This document shows, one piece after another, positions 10,801 through 25,800 of a DNA stretch of 64,000 bases; position 1 is the first letter of the stretch, and each line of letters begins with the position of its first letter. The notes under the pieces are model-generated. The model was not told where the DNA came from. It saw nothing but the letters and a program-made list of their open reading frames with translations, and did not search any database. The translations under genes were made by a program, and so were the position numbers. The stretch covers positions 29,244,571 through 29,308,570 of the forward strand of contig NC_133930.1 in the NCBI RefSeq assembly GCF_964199755.1. The letters run 5' to 3'. The stretch is from Larus michahellis. Its lineage: Eukaryota > Chordata > Aves > Charadriiformes > Laridae.

Positions 10801-13800
10801 CAAAAAGTAATGATGCCAGGGCATGTAAAGTAATTGTCATTCCTTCTCTAGGGCAAGTACATCTTGTTAGGTTAACTAGTGTGCAGAACTCAGGAAAAAG
10901 AGGCATTTAAAACATGGCTTTCAGACATACTAGGTTTTTAAAACCTGGGTTCTTCCCTGTTCCATGTCAGTTTGGTACCTCTGCCATTTTAATATTTAGA
11001 AATCAGCATGGGGGTGGGAAGCATGCTCATAGAACACCTTCGAGTGAGAGCTGCTCACACTGAAGGAAGGAGACGGTGCATTTCATGTTTCCTCCATTTT
11101 ACTTGGTCCTCGTCACAGTCTAAGGGTCATGTTTGGCATTTGGCAGATGGCGGCGGGGGGGCTGGAACGTACATCACCTGGTGACTGGAAGGTGCTGGAA
11201 AGCACCCCTTCTTTCTGCTGCTCTGTGCTCATGTTCCAGTTTAGAAGCAACCAGTAATAGACAGGATTACTGTATGATGCTAAATGCCAGCTCCTCCTCC
11301 TGTGCTCCGTAGTGGTCCATTTCCTATTGGCTTTGTGGTGACCATTAATAACAGGATTGTTCAGGTGCCTTGGTAGTATCACTGGTTGACAAGTTACACA
11401 TATAATTGTCAGAAATTGTGACTAATAAGATTTCACTACTTGTTTCCCTTTGTTACGTTTGTTGTGCATGACGGAAACAGAATAGTATTCTTTTTGCATT
11501 TCTCTAAGTAGGTGCTGCTCTTTGAAACTCTTTGAGGAACAGATGAGTTTAATCTGCTTGTAAATATGGATGATAGTGGGGTCAGCAGTAATCCTATGCC
11601 TAATGAAAACGATGGTGCTGAGATCCCTTTGAACTTGAAGTGCCCTAGGTGCCTCTGAAAACTCTGCCTTGCCTTCTTTGCTCTGCCTTTGCTTTGTTGA
11701 TGTTATCTTTTGCATTGACCTTTTCTATGACACTGTATTGTGATTTCAAAAATTGATGCCATCACCTTGCAGATGTTGTGCTGCATAAGTAATGAGGTAA
11801 AAAAAAAAGTTACTATAACTGGAAGATATCATGGCCTGGTTTTAAAAAAAGTGAGACATTTTCTTTTTGAAAGTCCTTTAGAGTCTTTACAGTACAGTGT
11901 CATATGCTGTCAGAATTTCAGTTTTCTCAAAACAGTCTCATTTTAGTCAACTCATGGGCAACATGAGGAAGCTGTCATGGACATTTCATTGTGAGAGTGC
12001 TCAGGCACTGGAACAGGTTGCCCAGAGAGGCTGTGGAGCCTCCATGCCTGGGGAGACTCCAAACCCAGCTGGCTGGTGCCTGAGCGACATGATCCAACTG
12101 TGAAGCTGGCCCTATTTTGAGCAGAGTTTGGGTCAGCTGGTCTTCAGAGGTCCTTTTCAAAGTAAACTGTTCTGTGAATCTATTAAATGCTTACTTTTTT
12201 GTATTGAGATTTAAGTCAACATACTGAAATTTGGAATTCAACCAGCCTCAATACTGTTCAGCGTTTGCAAGCCTGGGAAAGAAATCTTGACTCATTTGAC
12301 CTAAAAGCACTCAATGACTAAATCTACAGTAGATTTCAACAGAAATGAGCATCATGGGGTTGGTAGGTAGGTGGAGAGGATCGCTGGTTCAGGTGGCAGC
12401 AGCCTCAACAGGGCTGAGCAGTAAGGAGAAGGAGGCATGGGCTGCTCTGCCTACCTGTGCCAGGGCTAACACGATGGCTCCCTGTCCCCAGAGGTCTTGG
12501 TGGGTCTGCAGTGGTTACAGCTCCATCATCCTGCTCTTTCCTTTTGTCTTTGTCTCCTCATTACTGTCTAACGATTGTTTTCTCCTGCTGCGCCCGCTAC
12601 TAGTTCTTCACCAGTTTTAGTTGCTGGCTTCTTCTGGTCCTGCCAACTCTCCTTTGATACCGAGAGCCAAGCAGCCCCATCCCTTGCTTCCTGGTGCTTT
12701 TCTCCAGCTTCTCCCACAGCCACCAAATCTCTGTTCAAAACAAAAGAGCATAACTGAACATGAGGTGTCTTTACTGCATTGTAACAGTTGGCAGAGAAAC
12801 AAGCTTTGTGTCCTTCACCTGTGAATAACTAATAGCTTTCCATCCATCATCAGCTGTTTTTCTCCAGTTGTCTGCAGTTGAAATGAGAGAAAAAGATTCA
12901 CATTTGCCTGTGTCTCTTGTAAGAGTTTGTGAACTGTCTTACCTCTCTTGCATTGGCATTATTTCCACAGCACGGGGTAGGCTTTGTCTTGGGAAGCAGT
13001 GGCTGGAGATGGTCTTCTGCCGGTATGGTGGTTTTCTCAGTTGCTAAATCTCTTTCAAGCTGGACTAAGGAAATATTCAGGGAGTGTTTCTCTTTGAACA
13101 GTCTTTCCTTGGTTTAGGATAAAACTTTCGCCTAATAGGCTTTTTTTTTTTAATTTCTGACTGATACAGCTATATGTTGAATGAAGGTCTTCACAGTGTG
13201 GTGGCCATGGCTTTGTAATTTTCAGTTCCTACGAAAACCACGTGTGTTTTGCGCGGAGTTGTTTAAAAAGGCATTGTGTGTGAAACACGGGGGGCGTTTC
13301 TGCCTCTCTCCGCTGCTCTGGTTTTGCCATACTTGGGAAATGCTGCAAAGGAGTTTTGAGCATCTCATTATAAAAGGACATAGATAAATCTGAAAGGATA
13401 GAGGGAAGGGTGACAAAAATGATGTATGGCTTGTAGAAAAGGAGACTAAGGGTGGATATAACAGTCTATAAATATTTGAGAGGTAATAATATGCAGGAGG
13501 GGGAGGGATTATTTACAGTGCTTGAGACAGCATAACAAGGAGCAACGGCTTGAAACTAAAAAAGACAAAATTAAATTAGACAGTAGACACTTTTTCTCCT
13601 AACTAGAAGTGCAATTAGCAATGGAGTGACCTGCATAAGGACAAGGGGGTAAGTGAAGCATAATCAGGAGAAGTGTTTAAGAGTGTGTTAGATTACGATC
13701 TCAAGTGATTAATATGGGGGTAAACTCTGATCAATGTGCAGGTTAAACTAGATGACGGAAATCTCCTGCAGCGTTGTCACCTCCTGTATGATTCATTGCC

Positions 13801-16800
13801 TCTGGCCATTGTTTGGCTCTGTTAAATAAATCATAATGTTACAGGGTTCTGCATCCCTGATTAGATGTTTCCAGTTAATTCTCCAGTTCTGGAGCCTGCA
13901 GCTTGCAAAGCTTGCACTTTCCCTGCCCCTCCTTTCCAGCAATATTTGTTCGTTGTCTTTGCAGCTCTGTGTGTGTGGGTGTGTGCATGTGCATCTGAAG
14001 TAGGTAGAACTAGTGGCAATTTTCAGAGTTAAGTCTCTAAGTGAAGAAGTTTTCCTTTCGGGCTTTTGATCCTGTCTGAAGCTTCAGTGGAAGTGTGAAA
14101 ATAAATAGCAGCGAAAAAAGATTTGGAAAACCAGAGTTTTCTTTTTGTGTGCAGGTGGTACTGTGGGGCATCCAGGGCTGTCTTCAGCAGGGGCAGTGGC
14201 TGGGGAGAGCTTTCTGTGGCGTGCGGGGGACGCAGGGGTGCCGGGGGACCACTGTGACCTACCCAGACCCGCTTGGTGAGGGGAGGGCCGCTCAACCCCA
14301 GGGCTTCTCTGACTGTCTTTTGGTTGGAGGGGTGGAGGTGAAAACCCACAAGCAGCTCACCATACATTTCCATCTTTCTCTCATGTTTCAGAAGAGCTTT
14401 TTTTCTCATAGAGAACTGGGAGTGGATGATTTTTTATTTTTTTCATTTTCCAAAATCTGTCACCCTAGGGCTTTCTCTCTTTGCAGCATCCTTCTGTCCA
14501 ACTTTTCTCACACCAGGTGAGGTTTGCAGATGTAGAGCTACCGGTTAGAGCAAGGTCGCTGCTGAGCGATGCTTGCTGTGTGCTGCAGGGACTTCACTGC
14601 TTGCACTGTCCTAGCACCCAGGTGCCGGGGGTTTCTCTTCCCACCAAAGGCTGGCGGGGCTGGTGGGTAGCCCCTGTTGTTCTTTGTGCCTTGGAATCTC
14701 GCTCTTTCTCACGCTGGCATTTGCATATGTGCATTCACATTTACAGAGTTATCTGTGCTGGCTTGTGCTTTCCATTTGTCATGAACACCGAGATAAGGAA
14801 TGGAGCAGGAGCAGAAGATGTACTAGGAATTTTCTATCCGTGGGCACATTATTACACTATCTGCAGCTAAGCTCTTGTTCCTTTCTGTGTCCTTGAAACA
14901 GTTGTTATGACTTATCTGAATGTGTGGGGCTTTCTTTTTGTTTTCAGAAAAGATATAAGTTGGGAGTAAAGGAGTACTGTACGCTTCCTTAACTAAACAC
15001 TGGCATGATTTCTGTTTTTTCTTTTTTAAACGTGCTTTCTTATACCTCAAAGAGTGCTTTCGTTCACTTTATTTATCAACTAATTTCCTAACTCAGCCCG
15101 TTGGCCCATTTTCCATTTTCAGTAGATTTGTCACTTAATGACGTGGGGACTAAAATGCAATTTTGAAGGTTCTTTTTCATATGCTTCTTCTAATTCCTCT
15201 TTTTTTCTTTTTCTGAACTTTGCTAAACTTTCTCCTGAGTTTGAGTACGTGGTAGTCTTAATCAGGGTTGTAAATAGCTCAGTTATATGAGTACGAGCAT
15301 CGTTCATGCACTTATGCCCTATGTTTTCTTGAAGAGCTTGTGGAGAGAATGTTAAGCACTGAGTTTCTCTTCCTTTGCAGTGAGATTAGATGCCTAATTA
15401 TTTTACGATTTTTTTTTTTCCAGTTCCTGTCTCCAGTCTCTATTCATACAGTGTCTATTACTTATAGCATAGGCCACCATTTGCTGACCTGGATGCCTAT
15501 AGTCATGGGCAGAACTGAACCTCAGCCACCAGCCTAAGTCAGTGTAGTTCCGGTCACTGTGTGTTTCTGTCTATTAGTTGTCCATGATCAAAATTCATTA
15601 GCAATCAATTGGCATTTGCATGGAGGCAGATCTTATGAGTGCGGGTGTTGTTGCATCCATGCAACACTGGCAACTGTGTACAAAAGTGGTGCACATGCCT
15701 GTGTTTTTCGCTCACTTGCCCAGGCCCAGTGGGTGTCTGTGGTGGTTCTTTACCACTTCTGATGCTAGTTTTTCCACCACATGTTAGGTAGACAGAGCAA
15801 AAAAGCCTCCTGTTATTTCTAGGTGGTCTTTTTTAGAAACCTTTTGGATTTCTGTCATCATATAGCTTATAACCAAGCACGGACTCCAGCTAATTCCAAC
15901 CATCGCCCTACTCCCTTTATTATTTTTAGTGTGAGCCATAATGATTTTATCCCAGTCGTATTTCCTCCAAGGTCTCCTATCTCAGACACTTGTAAAGCCT
16001 TCCCTCCCTTCTAATATTCTCTTTGATCTCTTGTTAATGACTTAAATCCCTTTACATTTAATCCACACCGAGTTTCTTTCTCCTCCTCTCAATTTGCTTC
16101 TTTGCGCCTGCAGGTGTCTGGGCTGTTTTCCATCACTGTCTAGAAATCTTGCTTTGCTTTTCTAATTTCCTTTCTCCTTTAATTTCTTCTTCTATTTTTT
16201 TTAAAGTTGTGTTGATTTTAAGTTTTGCTGCTGTTACACACGTTAGTAGCATGTTGGATGTCTGAACGCAATGAGTTAAATGCATTTATATTATACTGAA
16301 ATATATATATACTGTTATACCGAAAATTGAAAATGGCACTTGTTTCTCATGCTCCTTGTTTTCTGAAGCACTAATTTTATTGGTCCTGATCCTGATAGCT
16401 GTCGTGCATGCTAATAATTTTAGATGTGTAAATAATCCTGCTCAGTTCAGCATGAACAAACATATGCTGCAGCATTAAAATAGTGCCTAGCATCTTCACA
16501 GATTCAAAGCCACGTTCAAAGATTTTGAGTGCTTTTTCTTTACTGAAGACATTCTTTTTTGCTAATGAAGATTTGAATACGATCACTGTAGCTATATTAT
16601 AAAGACCAAAAGTACAAGTAAGGAAAGAAGGATTGCCCCTGGCTCACATAAAAAGATCAACTACTCTGCTCTAGTCAGTGGCAGAAAATGTTGAAAGTGG
16701 AATTTGCTGCTCTAGATGTCTTATTGAGGACCTGAAACTTGCATTAAGTGTGGAAATAAAAAATTATTTTCTGTAGGTTTTATTTCTTTACCCGTATTAG

Positions 16801-19800
16801 GAGGATCTTTAACTTGCATGCTAAATGTTTGCAGCAGATCATTTTTATTAAGCGTACACTAAATGCGAACAAAATGTGCCCTATCCAGTTCTACTGAAAG
16901 CAGTGGTGGTATTTCAGCTCCTCTTAGCTGGAGCCGGACTGGGGCTGTGTGTATGACTGGGAAACTTATTATACCAAGCTGCAGTGTTCTGTCTGGGATA
17001 TCTCCCTTGGTTTTTTTCTCCCAAATCACATTTTTCTTTGAAAAAAATTATTTTGTGCTAAGTTTAAAATTAACTAAATGTCTTAACTTTGGGAGGTTTT
17101 TTAGTTGTATTTAGGAACGCACACCCAGAGTTAACAGTCATTTGACCCATTATGGGATAATAATTCTACATGTGGAAGAGAGGAAGAAATGCTCAATATT
17201 TTTTTTCTGATTTTTGCTTTGAAGAAAGACAGGTGATATTGCTGTATATGGATATGGTGACATTCTGCTTGCATGCAGTACTTAAAAAAAACCCAAACAA
17301 ACAAACACACAAACAACAGAAAACTTGGCTGAGGATCTCTCCGGTCCATTAATGCTGATTTCCAGTAAGTCTTTTAACAGTGAGGAAATTCCTAAGGCCT
17401 GGAAGAAAGCTGATGTCATGCCAGTGTTTAAGAAAAGCAAGTGTGGTAGGATGGGAGGCTACAAATCAGTCAGCATGACATAGTTTTTGTGAAAAGAGCA
17501 GAACAGTCCACAGCAGACTGAAATGTGCAAGAGGGGGAGAAACGCAACTGCTAAAGGCTGCTCACACAACGCGAATTAACAGGAGTTTATGGGTAAAAGA
17601 GTCTGTCAAGTTAGTAATCTTTTATCGTTACAAAATTGCTTTGACGAAGTGACATACTGAGGCAATCAAATTCTGCAAAGCATTTTATTTTTGTATCCCC
17701 TGACATCTTGATTAGGAAACTGAACTGACAGAAGATCAATAGTGTATGTGTTACACAGTTTTAAAAAGGGTCCTGTCAGTCTGAAAATGTAGGTCTGAGT
17801 GGGGCAATCTAAGGCAGTGGTGATTCTGGCAAAGTCAGACAGGGACCTGCTCTTGGCTGTAGGCTGTGTGGTCTTCCCATTGATATCTTGGAAGCAGGCC
17901 TGGAATTGCCCCAGGTCGTGTTGGTAGCTGATGGAAAGGTGCATGGACTGGAAAGCAGGGAGAAGTCAGAAGTGCACTGCGGCAGGGCTTGGCTAGGTGG
18001 TTGATCATGTGCAAGCAAGAGCCACTTTAACCCGTACCAGAACGGAGGAGTCTATCCCTGAGAAACACTGTCACTGCAGAGAACCTGGTGGCCACGAGGG
18101 TACTATGCTGAATGTTAGTGGTTCCCAGGGAAAGTGATGACCAAGAACTGGTACAGCCCTTTCAGACAGACCTGTGATGATGGGGGGGAAGCTTGGTGTC
18201 TTCTGTGCCTGAAACTGATGAGGTGGCTGTGGGACTAGTGGGACTCCTTCCTTGGTGACGTTCTACATACAGGAAAGCGGGCTCTCAATGGATATCGGAA
18301 GGGAGATCGTTGGTGGTTATTAAGTAATACCACACCAGGATCAGGAATGTCACTGAGCCAAAAATGATGTGAGGCTGGGAGAGGTGGCCAGGGAAGAATC
18401 ATGTTTGTTTGTCCCGACCATTCTGTTCCCTAGGTTTCTCTTTATAGCTGGTGGTGGGGATAAAACCATGGTCTGAACCAGCACACCTGGTCTTGAACGT
18501 GGAAGGGCTCAGACAGGAAATGCAGGAATGATTAAAAAAACAGAAAACACATCCCTGAGGTGAGAAATGACAGTTTATTTTGCCCTTTAACGACCCTGTC
18601 ATCTAAGATTTAATTAATTCCCCATATGATTGTTCTGAATCCGTTATGCCTTTGCCACACTAGATCAGCTCAAGTTGAACTTTTCTGTGTCATTTCAGGG
18701 GATGGGTTTTGTTGTCATGAATAGAAGCATCATTTGGATGTAGAATCCCATGAAAAACTTGTGTGTTGAGTGCATCCATCATGGGGCTCAAGCAAGACGA
18801 AAACGAACAGCCTCAATTCTAGAATCTCCCAGATTTTCTTGAAATGTGCTGTCCTTGCTGCTTAACTTTTCATCCTAGGGTGCCTGTTTCTGGCAAATGT
18901 CATTCTTGGTAAGATGTGCCATCCCACTTAGGATTGGTTTAGCACTTCATAGGTGGAACTGGAAAAGCTTATTCCACTTTGCTCATACGACGACTCCAGC
19001 GTTACTCCTAGAGGGAAGAAAAAAGTGATACCCATTCCTTCGGGGTGAGAATGAGTATTGTTCTGGCAGTTGAGTAGACCTTGAGAAGCAGTAGAGCGCA
19101 GCTGTTGACATCTTCACGGATAAAGCCATCTCCTGCCCCCAGGATGCATGCCCTGCGCCTGCAGACACTGGTGCCATGATGCCCGCTCCTTGCCAGTAAC
19201 GCCAGCGGAACCCACGGTCTGGCTGCTTCGTCTGGCGAGGGGCGTTGCAGGACACCCCGACTCTGCCTTAGCTGTCAGAGAGCCGCTGCAGGAAAGGTGC
19301 GATGACTGGTGGTTTGTTTTGTTTTGCAGCAGTGGGAGGAGGAGAAAAGCATGGTGGGAGAAGCTTGATGGGAGTTGGCAGATGATAAGAGCCTGAGCGA
19401 GGCATGGCCGTGTTAAGGAGGTGGGGTGGATCGATCCCTGTGCGCTTTAGCTCTGGGGAAGAGGCAAGGAGCCTGCAGGAGGCTCAGAGTTGTTGGGCTG
19501 TGCGTTTTTTTTTATTATTTTTTTTTTAAATGTGTATTTCTGCTTTGAGAAGAAAGCCGAGCAGCTATGGTCCCTGGGTGGAGTTGCCGAGGTACCTATG
19601 GACTACAGTGGCAATAAGCTGTTTCGGCTACGATTTATTCTCTTTAGCCTGCAGATACAGCTGATTTTAGCCCACGCGTCTGATATGGCTGGTAACAGAT
19701 TTTTTGACGTCTCCCTTTAATAGATGTTAGTTGGAACACAGCCGGGCATCCAGGGCTGTTGGGTGGGCAGTCCCAAACAAGAGGGAAAAAGAAGTGCTGG

Positions 19801-22800
19801 ATTTGGCATTTGAGCTCAAGATGGGCTTGTAACGTTGTTGGCAATTGGGGGAGGGAGCAAAAAACATGCTTTTCTCAATAGTTTTCCAGTCAAACCAATT
19901 GGGAGGACTGCAGAAGTGGTTTTCCGTAGGTGAATGAGAGTAGGACAGCCATGTATGCCTCAGAAATCGGGCTCCGGGACAGGGGTACAACCACAAGCTA
20001 CCCTGCTGCTCGTTGCCTGTATTTGCTGGCTCATCTCGAATGCAGGGTGACTCTCTCTTCCTTGTACCGCTTTTGAGGTCTCCACCTCCCCCACTGCTTG
20101 GGAGCAACCACAGAGCGATGGGCCAGAGCTCTGGAAACTGTGGAGAGACATGGAGAAGGGTTTTGTCTTCACAGCCGCGGCTTGGTTAGCCATCTCTTAG
20201 GGCCTGAATTCAGGGATGCTTTCAGGAGTCCGGGGTCCCTGTTTTTTCACTCTGCTGCTAGGGAGGAGGCTTTCACTGGCAGATCTGAAAGGCCTGATTC
20301 TGCATACCTTGTGCTACAGTATTTTATACTGTGCGCTTTTAGTCCAAAGTGAGTACCTGATCCTTGATGCTTCCTTTTATTTGTCATGATGGCAGAAAAG
20401 TACCTCGGATTTCATTGTATTTGGGAAGTTTATTTAATCACGCAGTTCAAAAGCATTGAAATTACTGTTTTACTCAAATTTGCTGAATGATAATTTCTTA
20501 AAGATCTCTTTTCAGATAGGGATGTGGGTTGAGAGTTTTACACATGCAACACTGCAAGAGAGGTTTTAAGATAAGGGACCCTCTGGGGTATATTGATAAA
20601 AAGAGGACTAAGGGGAAAAGAAAAATCAGGACAGAGGGAGTCATCTCTCTTGCTTTCTTGAGAACCCGGCTTCTCTTTAGGGTCTGAATTCCAGTGTCCT
20701 CATGAAGAAGAGGGACATAAGTGTGTGGGCTCACAGTACGGTGAGAGCAAATGGCACTGGGATGCAGGTCAGTGTCTGGTCCTTTGCTGGGAGCTTTGAG
20801 AGCACTGGAGACAAAAACCCGGTCTTTTGCCCATTCACGCGAACGTCCATAAAGGACAATCCCTGTCAATCTCATATTGGACCAAATTTGTCTCTTAGGA
20901 ACCTATAGTGCATTGACAGAAGGTGTAAATTATGGGGTAGGTATTGTGAAAACAGTAGGGCTCAGCAGAGTTACACAGGTGTGAAAAGAAGCTGAAATGG
21001 TGGACTCAGACTCTTGGAAGAGAAAGAGAAAGGAGAAAGAGAAAAGGTGGGAGCAGCTGGGACCTTCTCCATGTGTTGCTCTTGTATTCCTGAAATTCCC
21101 ACTGAGACACTCCAGCCTCTTCCTGTTCCCTTCCTTCTATTACTAAAGAGGTTTCCTTTCCTCTTCTCATTTTAGATAAAGCAGGGAGTGGGAATAAGGA
21201 AGCTGTTAACGTGTAATATTTTGTACGGTATCACTATGCAGGGTACCAATAATAAATCACACACTACATGCTTAGACAATTTACTGCCGGCTTTTGTATG
21301 TGCTGTGACAAGTGCTCAAAAGGTCAAAAAAGCTTTCTTAACAAATTTGATAAGATAATGCAGTGAGCTGTAACAGCATAAAGTCCTGGGGGCCATAGAC
21401 CAGAATAGAAGAAATAATTATGCATGGTAATGGGTAATTACAGATAATGGCCTTTTTTGGGGGTGGCAGGAAATACACAGCCCCACAGCCTTGCCTGGAA
21501 TGAACATTGCCTAGGACATTAACTTTATAGCAAGCTAAAAGTTCAGTGCTGGAACCAAAGATAATCCGCAACTTCTAATGGGAAGCGAACAAAAATACTC
21601 CTCTCAAAGGCAGAGCAAGTGTGCAGGTTTTGTTCCTCAGGAGGCAGTGTCTCAGCAGAAAGTAAGTAATGGTGCCAGCTTTCTTTGACATCTGAAATAG
21701 CTCTGTCGTGATTGTCTGGTGGGAGAAACATATTGTTCCAGCGTTTCTGATTGTGATGTTAGGGAGTGATTTCGCACTGGCTCCATTCAAGGCTACTGTC
21801 CGACCTCAGAGTCAGCTATGAATTGAACTTAACGCGTTGCCAGACCAGTTAATGGGAGTATGCTGATGCTTTATATACTGAGCAAGGGGAATTTTGTCAG
21901 GTGCGGAACCAAGACTCTTATGAGGTCTGAAGGTAAGTGTTTCCTGACTGAATAATTAACTTTTGACGTTTGAAAGGCTTAGCTGTCTCCTGCCGCAGAG
22001 GCTGACTTGCAGGAAGGTATTAGCACTGCAGTGATGAAAACAGTCACTCTGAAGTGAAAACTACAGGAAATGTAAACTACAAGAAGCTGAACTCTGGTCA
22101 CTGGACAATGGATATGCCTTCCTGCTCCTTGAGTAAATGTGTTACTGGAGTAGTCACAGTTCTGCATTTTCAGCTGCATGTCTGTGTGTGCGTAGAGTCT
22201 CTGTAGGCACATGAGAAATAAAACGGCCAGCCATAGGTGTATGTAAGAATTCATGTTGATAAATGCAGGCAGGGGTATTCTCTTAATTGCCATAATGCAT
22301 ATACAGAACCGCTTTCATGGAGTATACAATCAGATGGAGACTAATCAGCTGTTATGTCCACATGAGTAAATTGAACCGTGCCACTGCACGCTCACAGACA
22401 TTGAAACGTGACTGTATGTGCTATCCAGATTGTTAAAACAGTTCCTAGTGTGCGTCTGTCCCAAGGTGACTAATATTCTCCGCCAGATTCCCGACTGCAG
22501 TCCAGTAACCATTCCCAGTAGGCAACTCGGTGCTACCACCCGGTTGTGGATGATGAGAAACTCTAATAGCATGGACTCTTGTGCCATTTGACCTCAGCAT
22601 CAGCGGCTTGCCCAGGCATGTTTAAATTACTGTTATCAGTGTATAATAAGATGTATAACTGCCCTTTAACAGTACTGGTAGGAATAGGAAATACTGCATG
22701 CTTATATACAGAAGGAATTAATGTTACAGGCAGAACTTCAGTGTTTGCATTTCTCAGTGTGTATGTTTAAAAACATGTTTGCATCTGTGAGACAGAGATG

Positions 22801-25800
22801 ATGATAGAAATTAATGTAAATTCCCTGGCATTTCTTCTCTCTCCTCCCAAAAAGTAAGAAGGGAAAGAATGATCTATATACACTGGCTTCTGCGTTGATT
22901 TTGCCATGCATATCCGCAATTCGTGTAAATCGCCATAGCTTTATTGAAGTAAATGGTCTGAGACTGGTTTACATTAACTGAGCACTGGACCACTGTTTTT
23001 CACCATGCTCTGCTAAGTGAAGGCAGGAGCCCCTTATAGGTTACTGAATGTATAAGACCCATATGTGTAACTGACCCCGAGAACTCACCTTCCTTAAAAG
23101 AAAATCCCAGCCGTCCTAAAATGAATTACTGGTTAACTACCATTAATATGCCATACAGCTGGAGAGTCGTCTACAACACTGCAAGATCAATAACAGTATT
23201 TATCGTGCATCATATTGATCTTCTATGAAAGAGTGGTCCATATTTCACACCGTGTACACAGTGCAAAAAAAGTAGCATCAGTTCTCTACAGACATAGAAA
23301 AGAGCTTAGAGATCCAAGGGCACAACTGCATGAAGGGATACTGTTCTCTCACTGCAAGAGCGTTGCTCACACGTGGAGAGCCTCTGACAGCCCTACGTTG
23401 TAGATTTGGTCTTCCAAAAACGGAGTGAAAAAATTCTAACCAGTTGTTTTTTGGTTTGCTCTTCTAATTTCTGTTCCTTCTCGTACAGCATCAGCCCCAT
23501 ATTTTTAATTGTGTCTTGTTTGCAACTTCCAAAATGTTAAAATTAGTGGCTACCGGCAGGGAGGGAAAGACCCAGGAGCCTTTTCCAGTTTTTCTGTGCA
23601 GAGTGTGAAGACAGCCGAGGCCTGAGCCCAGCTCCTGCAGCAGCCCTCTTCTTTCAAAGGGCAGTTGGAGGGGCAGAGTAGGAGTCTGACGGTGCAGCAG
23701 CAGTTGCCTTGTTGAGAGCTTAATTCCTCTCGAAAATCGCTCCCCTTAGAGCAGTGAACCTCAGGGCTGCCCCTCATGTGCAGGTGGTGTAACGCGGCAA
23801 GCTCTGAGGCAGGGGAGGACCCTCTGCTTGCCAGCAGAGCCATTCAGCTGTGTTGAATTACATTTGTGAAAAAAAAAAAAAAAAACAAAAAAAACCAACA
23901 AACCAGCTGAAAGCTTCTTTCTTAACCTTGGTATTTTCTCCTTGCTGGTGGAAAACGCAGCTATGGGCTGACAGCCTCCCTTGAGGAGGACACCTTGCTT
24001 GTTGGGTGGCTGGAGGCAAGGCTGTGGGAAGGTTCAGTCTGTAGGTAGGAGTCAGGAATTATACGTACAGGCCAAAGACCAACCAGAGAAACCCCAGTTG
24101 GTTAAAGTTTAGTTACAGCCATTGCTTCCAATAGACCTGCCCTATTCTGCAAACGGTGGCCATGCCTGAGGATGCTGCAGCCCAGAAGCAGTGTCCTTGC
24201 TTGCCAGCTGGCTAGCAGACTTCAGCTGGAGAGAACTGGTATGGATAGGGCAGAAACTCCCCTGGCCATAGGTTAAACATGAAATCTTCTCTGGGCAGAT
24301 CACCAAGCGCCTTGTTTTATCCAGAGGACTAGGGTTTTTTGGCCTTTAATTCTGCTCCCCTGGGCACTTAGCACTTCTTTGAAGGTACTGGCTGGTCTGA
24401 CCTACTTCTCTTCCTGAGCTTTCATTGCTCAAGAGAAAAAGTCAAGACTTTTCAGGGCTTTCTCCATTAATAGCAAAATTCTTTCCCCTTAATGTATTTA
24501 CGGTTGTGTATGTTCTATACATGTTGTGTATGTACGATGTGTGCATTAGTAGTAGGAGATGACATGATTCAGCCAGGCTGGATGGAGTAAGAGCGTAGAG
24601 GTGGACTGCAGACCTGCCCTTGACCCGTTGCATGCTGGAGTCGCTGAATACCTGCAAGAGCTCAGCTCTCCAGAGGCATCCTTCCCTCAGGCTGGTGGGT
24701 TCAATGCTGCGAGGAGTTTAGAATAACCCATGGGGTGCTTTGACGTGGTCTGACCTGACGTCTGCCTGCAGTCCGGACGGCACAAGGCTGTGTCTTGTAC
24801 AAGATGTCTCCCTTCTCCCAGGTGAAGGACCAAATCTCCTCCAGATGCTACCGAAAAAAAATCAAGAGACTTGTCCCAAAGCATGACATCAAAGCAAAAC
24901 TCATCTCCTAAATTCGGGGGAAAGTGTGAGTTGAAGTATGTGGCAGCTTTCTGGTGTTTTTTCTCAGAATTTGCCAGTCTTTTTGTCTTCAGAAGCATAA
25001 TGTGGATTGGGATTGGGGAAATTAACTGTTCTAGCCATCTTTCCAGCACCGTCACAGGACCCCTAGTTCTGCGTGGAGTTGGATGTGTCTGTCCCATCAC
25101 TTGAACTTTCCCCTTTCCCATGGCTCCTATTTTCTCTGCCAAGCTCCTGTGGCACATCCCTGTCGCGTGGCCAGAGCTCAGAAGGGTTGTGTGCCAAAGA
25201 TGTTATGAGAACCAGGGATTCCGTAATTCTGCATTTCAAAGGAAAATGCCCCAGGCTGCTGATGCTTGGGGATTTATGTGTATGGGTGGCTGAATGAGCA
25301 GGTGACCAGCTCTACAGACTCAATATTGAGTCTTGAGAGGGCAGCTGATAGTGCTGTAGAGGCTATTGGAGAGCAGAGGGATGGCAGAAGGAAAGCAGAG
25401 GACCATTCTGGTGGATTCATAACAGCCCTGAACACTGAACCGCTGGCAGCTGTTATGCAGCTAAAGGAAGAACGGATGGCAGCAAGTCAACCCTTTTGCA
25501 CCTCTGGTGGCAAATGGTAGGAGGTAGAAACCACAGAGAGGACGTAGAAAGAGAAAAGAAGGGGCAAAAAGCTTTTTTTTATCCTCAATGTAGCAGAAGA
25601 CTGCCACTGCTGCTCTTTCTTCAGGAAGGATCTATAGCATTACCAGTGACTGAACAAGGATGTGTGTATGAGTTTGTGGGTAGCTATGAGCAGGTCTCTG
25701 CTCTAGCCTAGCCCATCTTGTGCTGTGTTCAGAAGAGTAGTGCATGAGACCTTTCCAAAAGTTGCCGCAAAGCCTGCTACTTTCTCCCCCTCTTCCTTTT

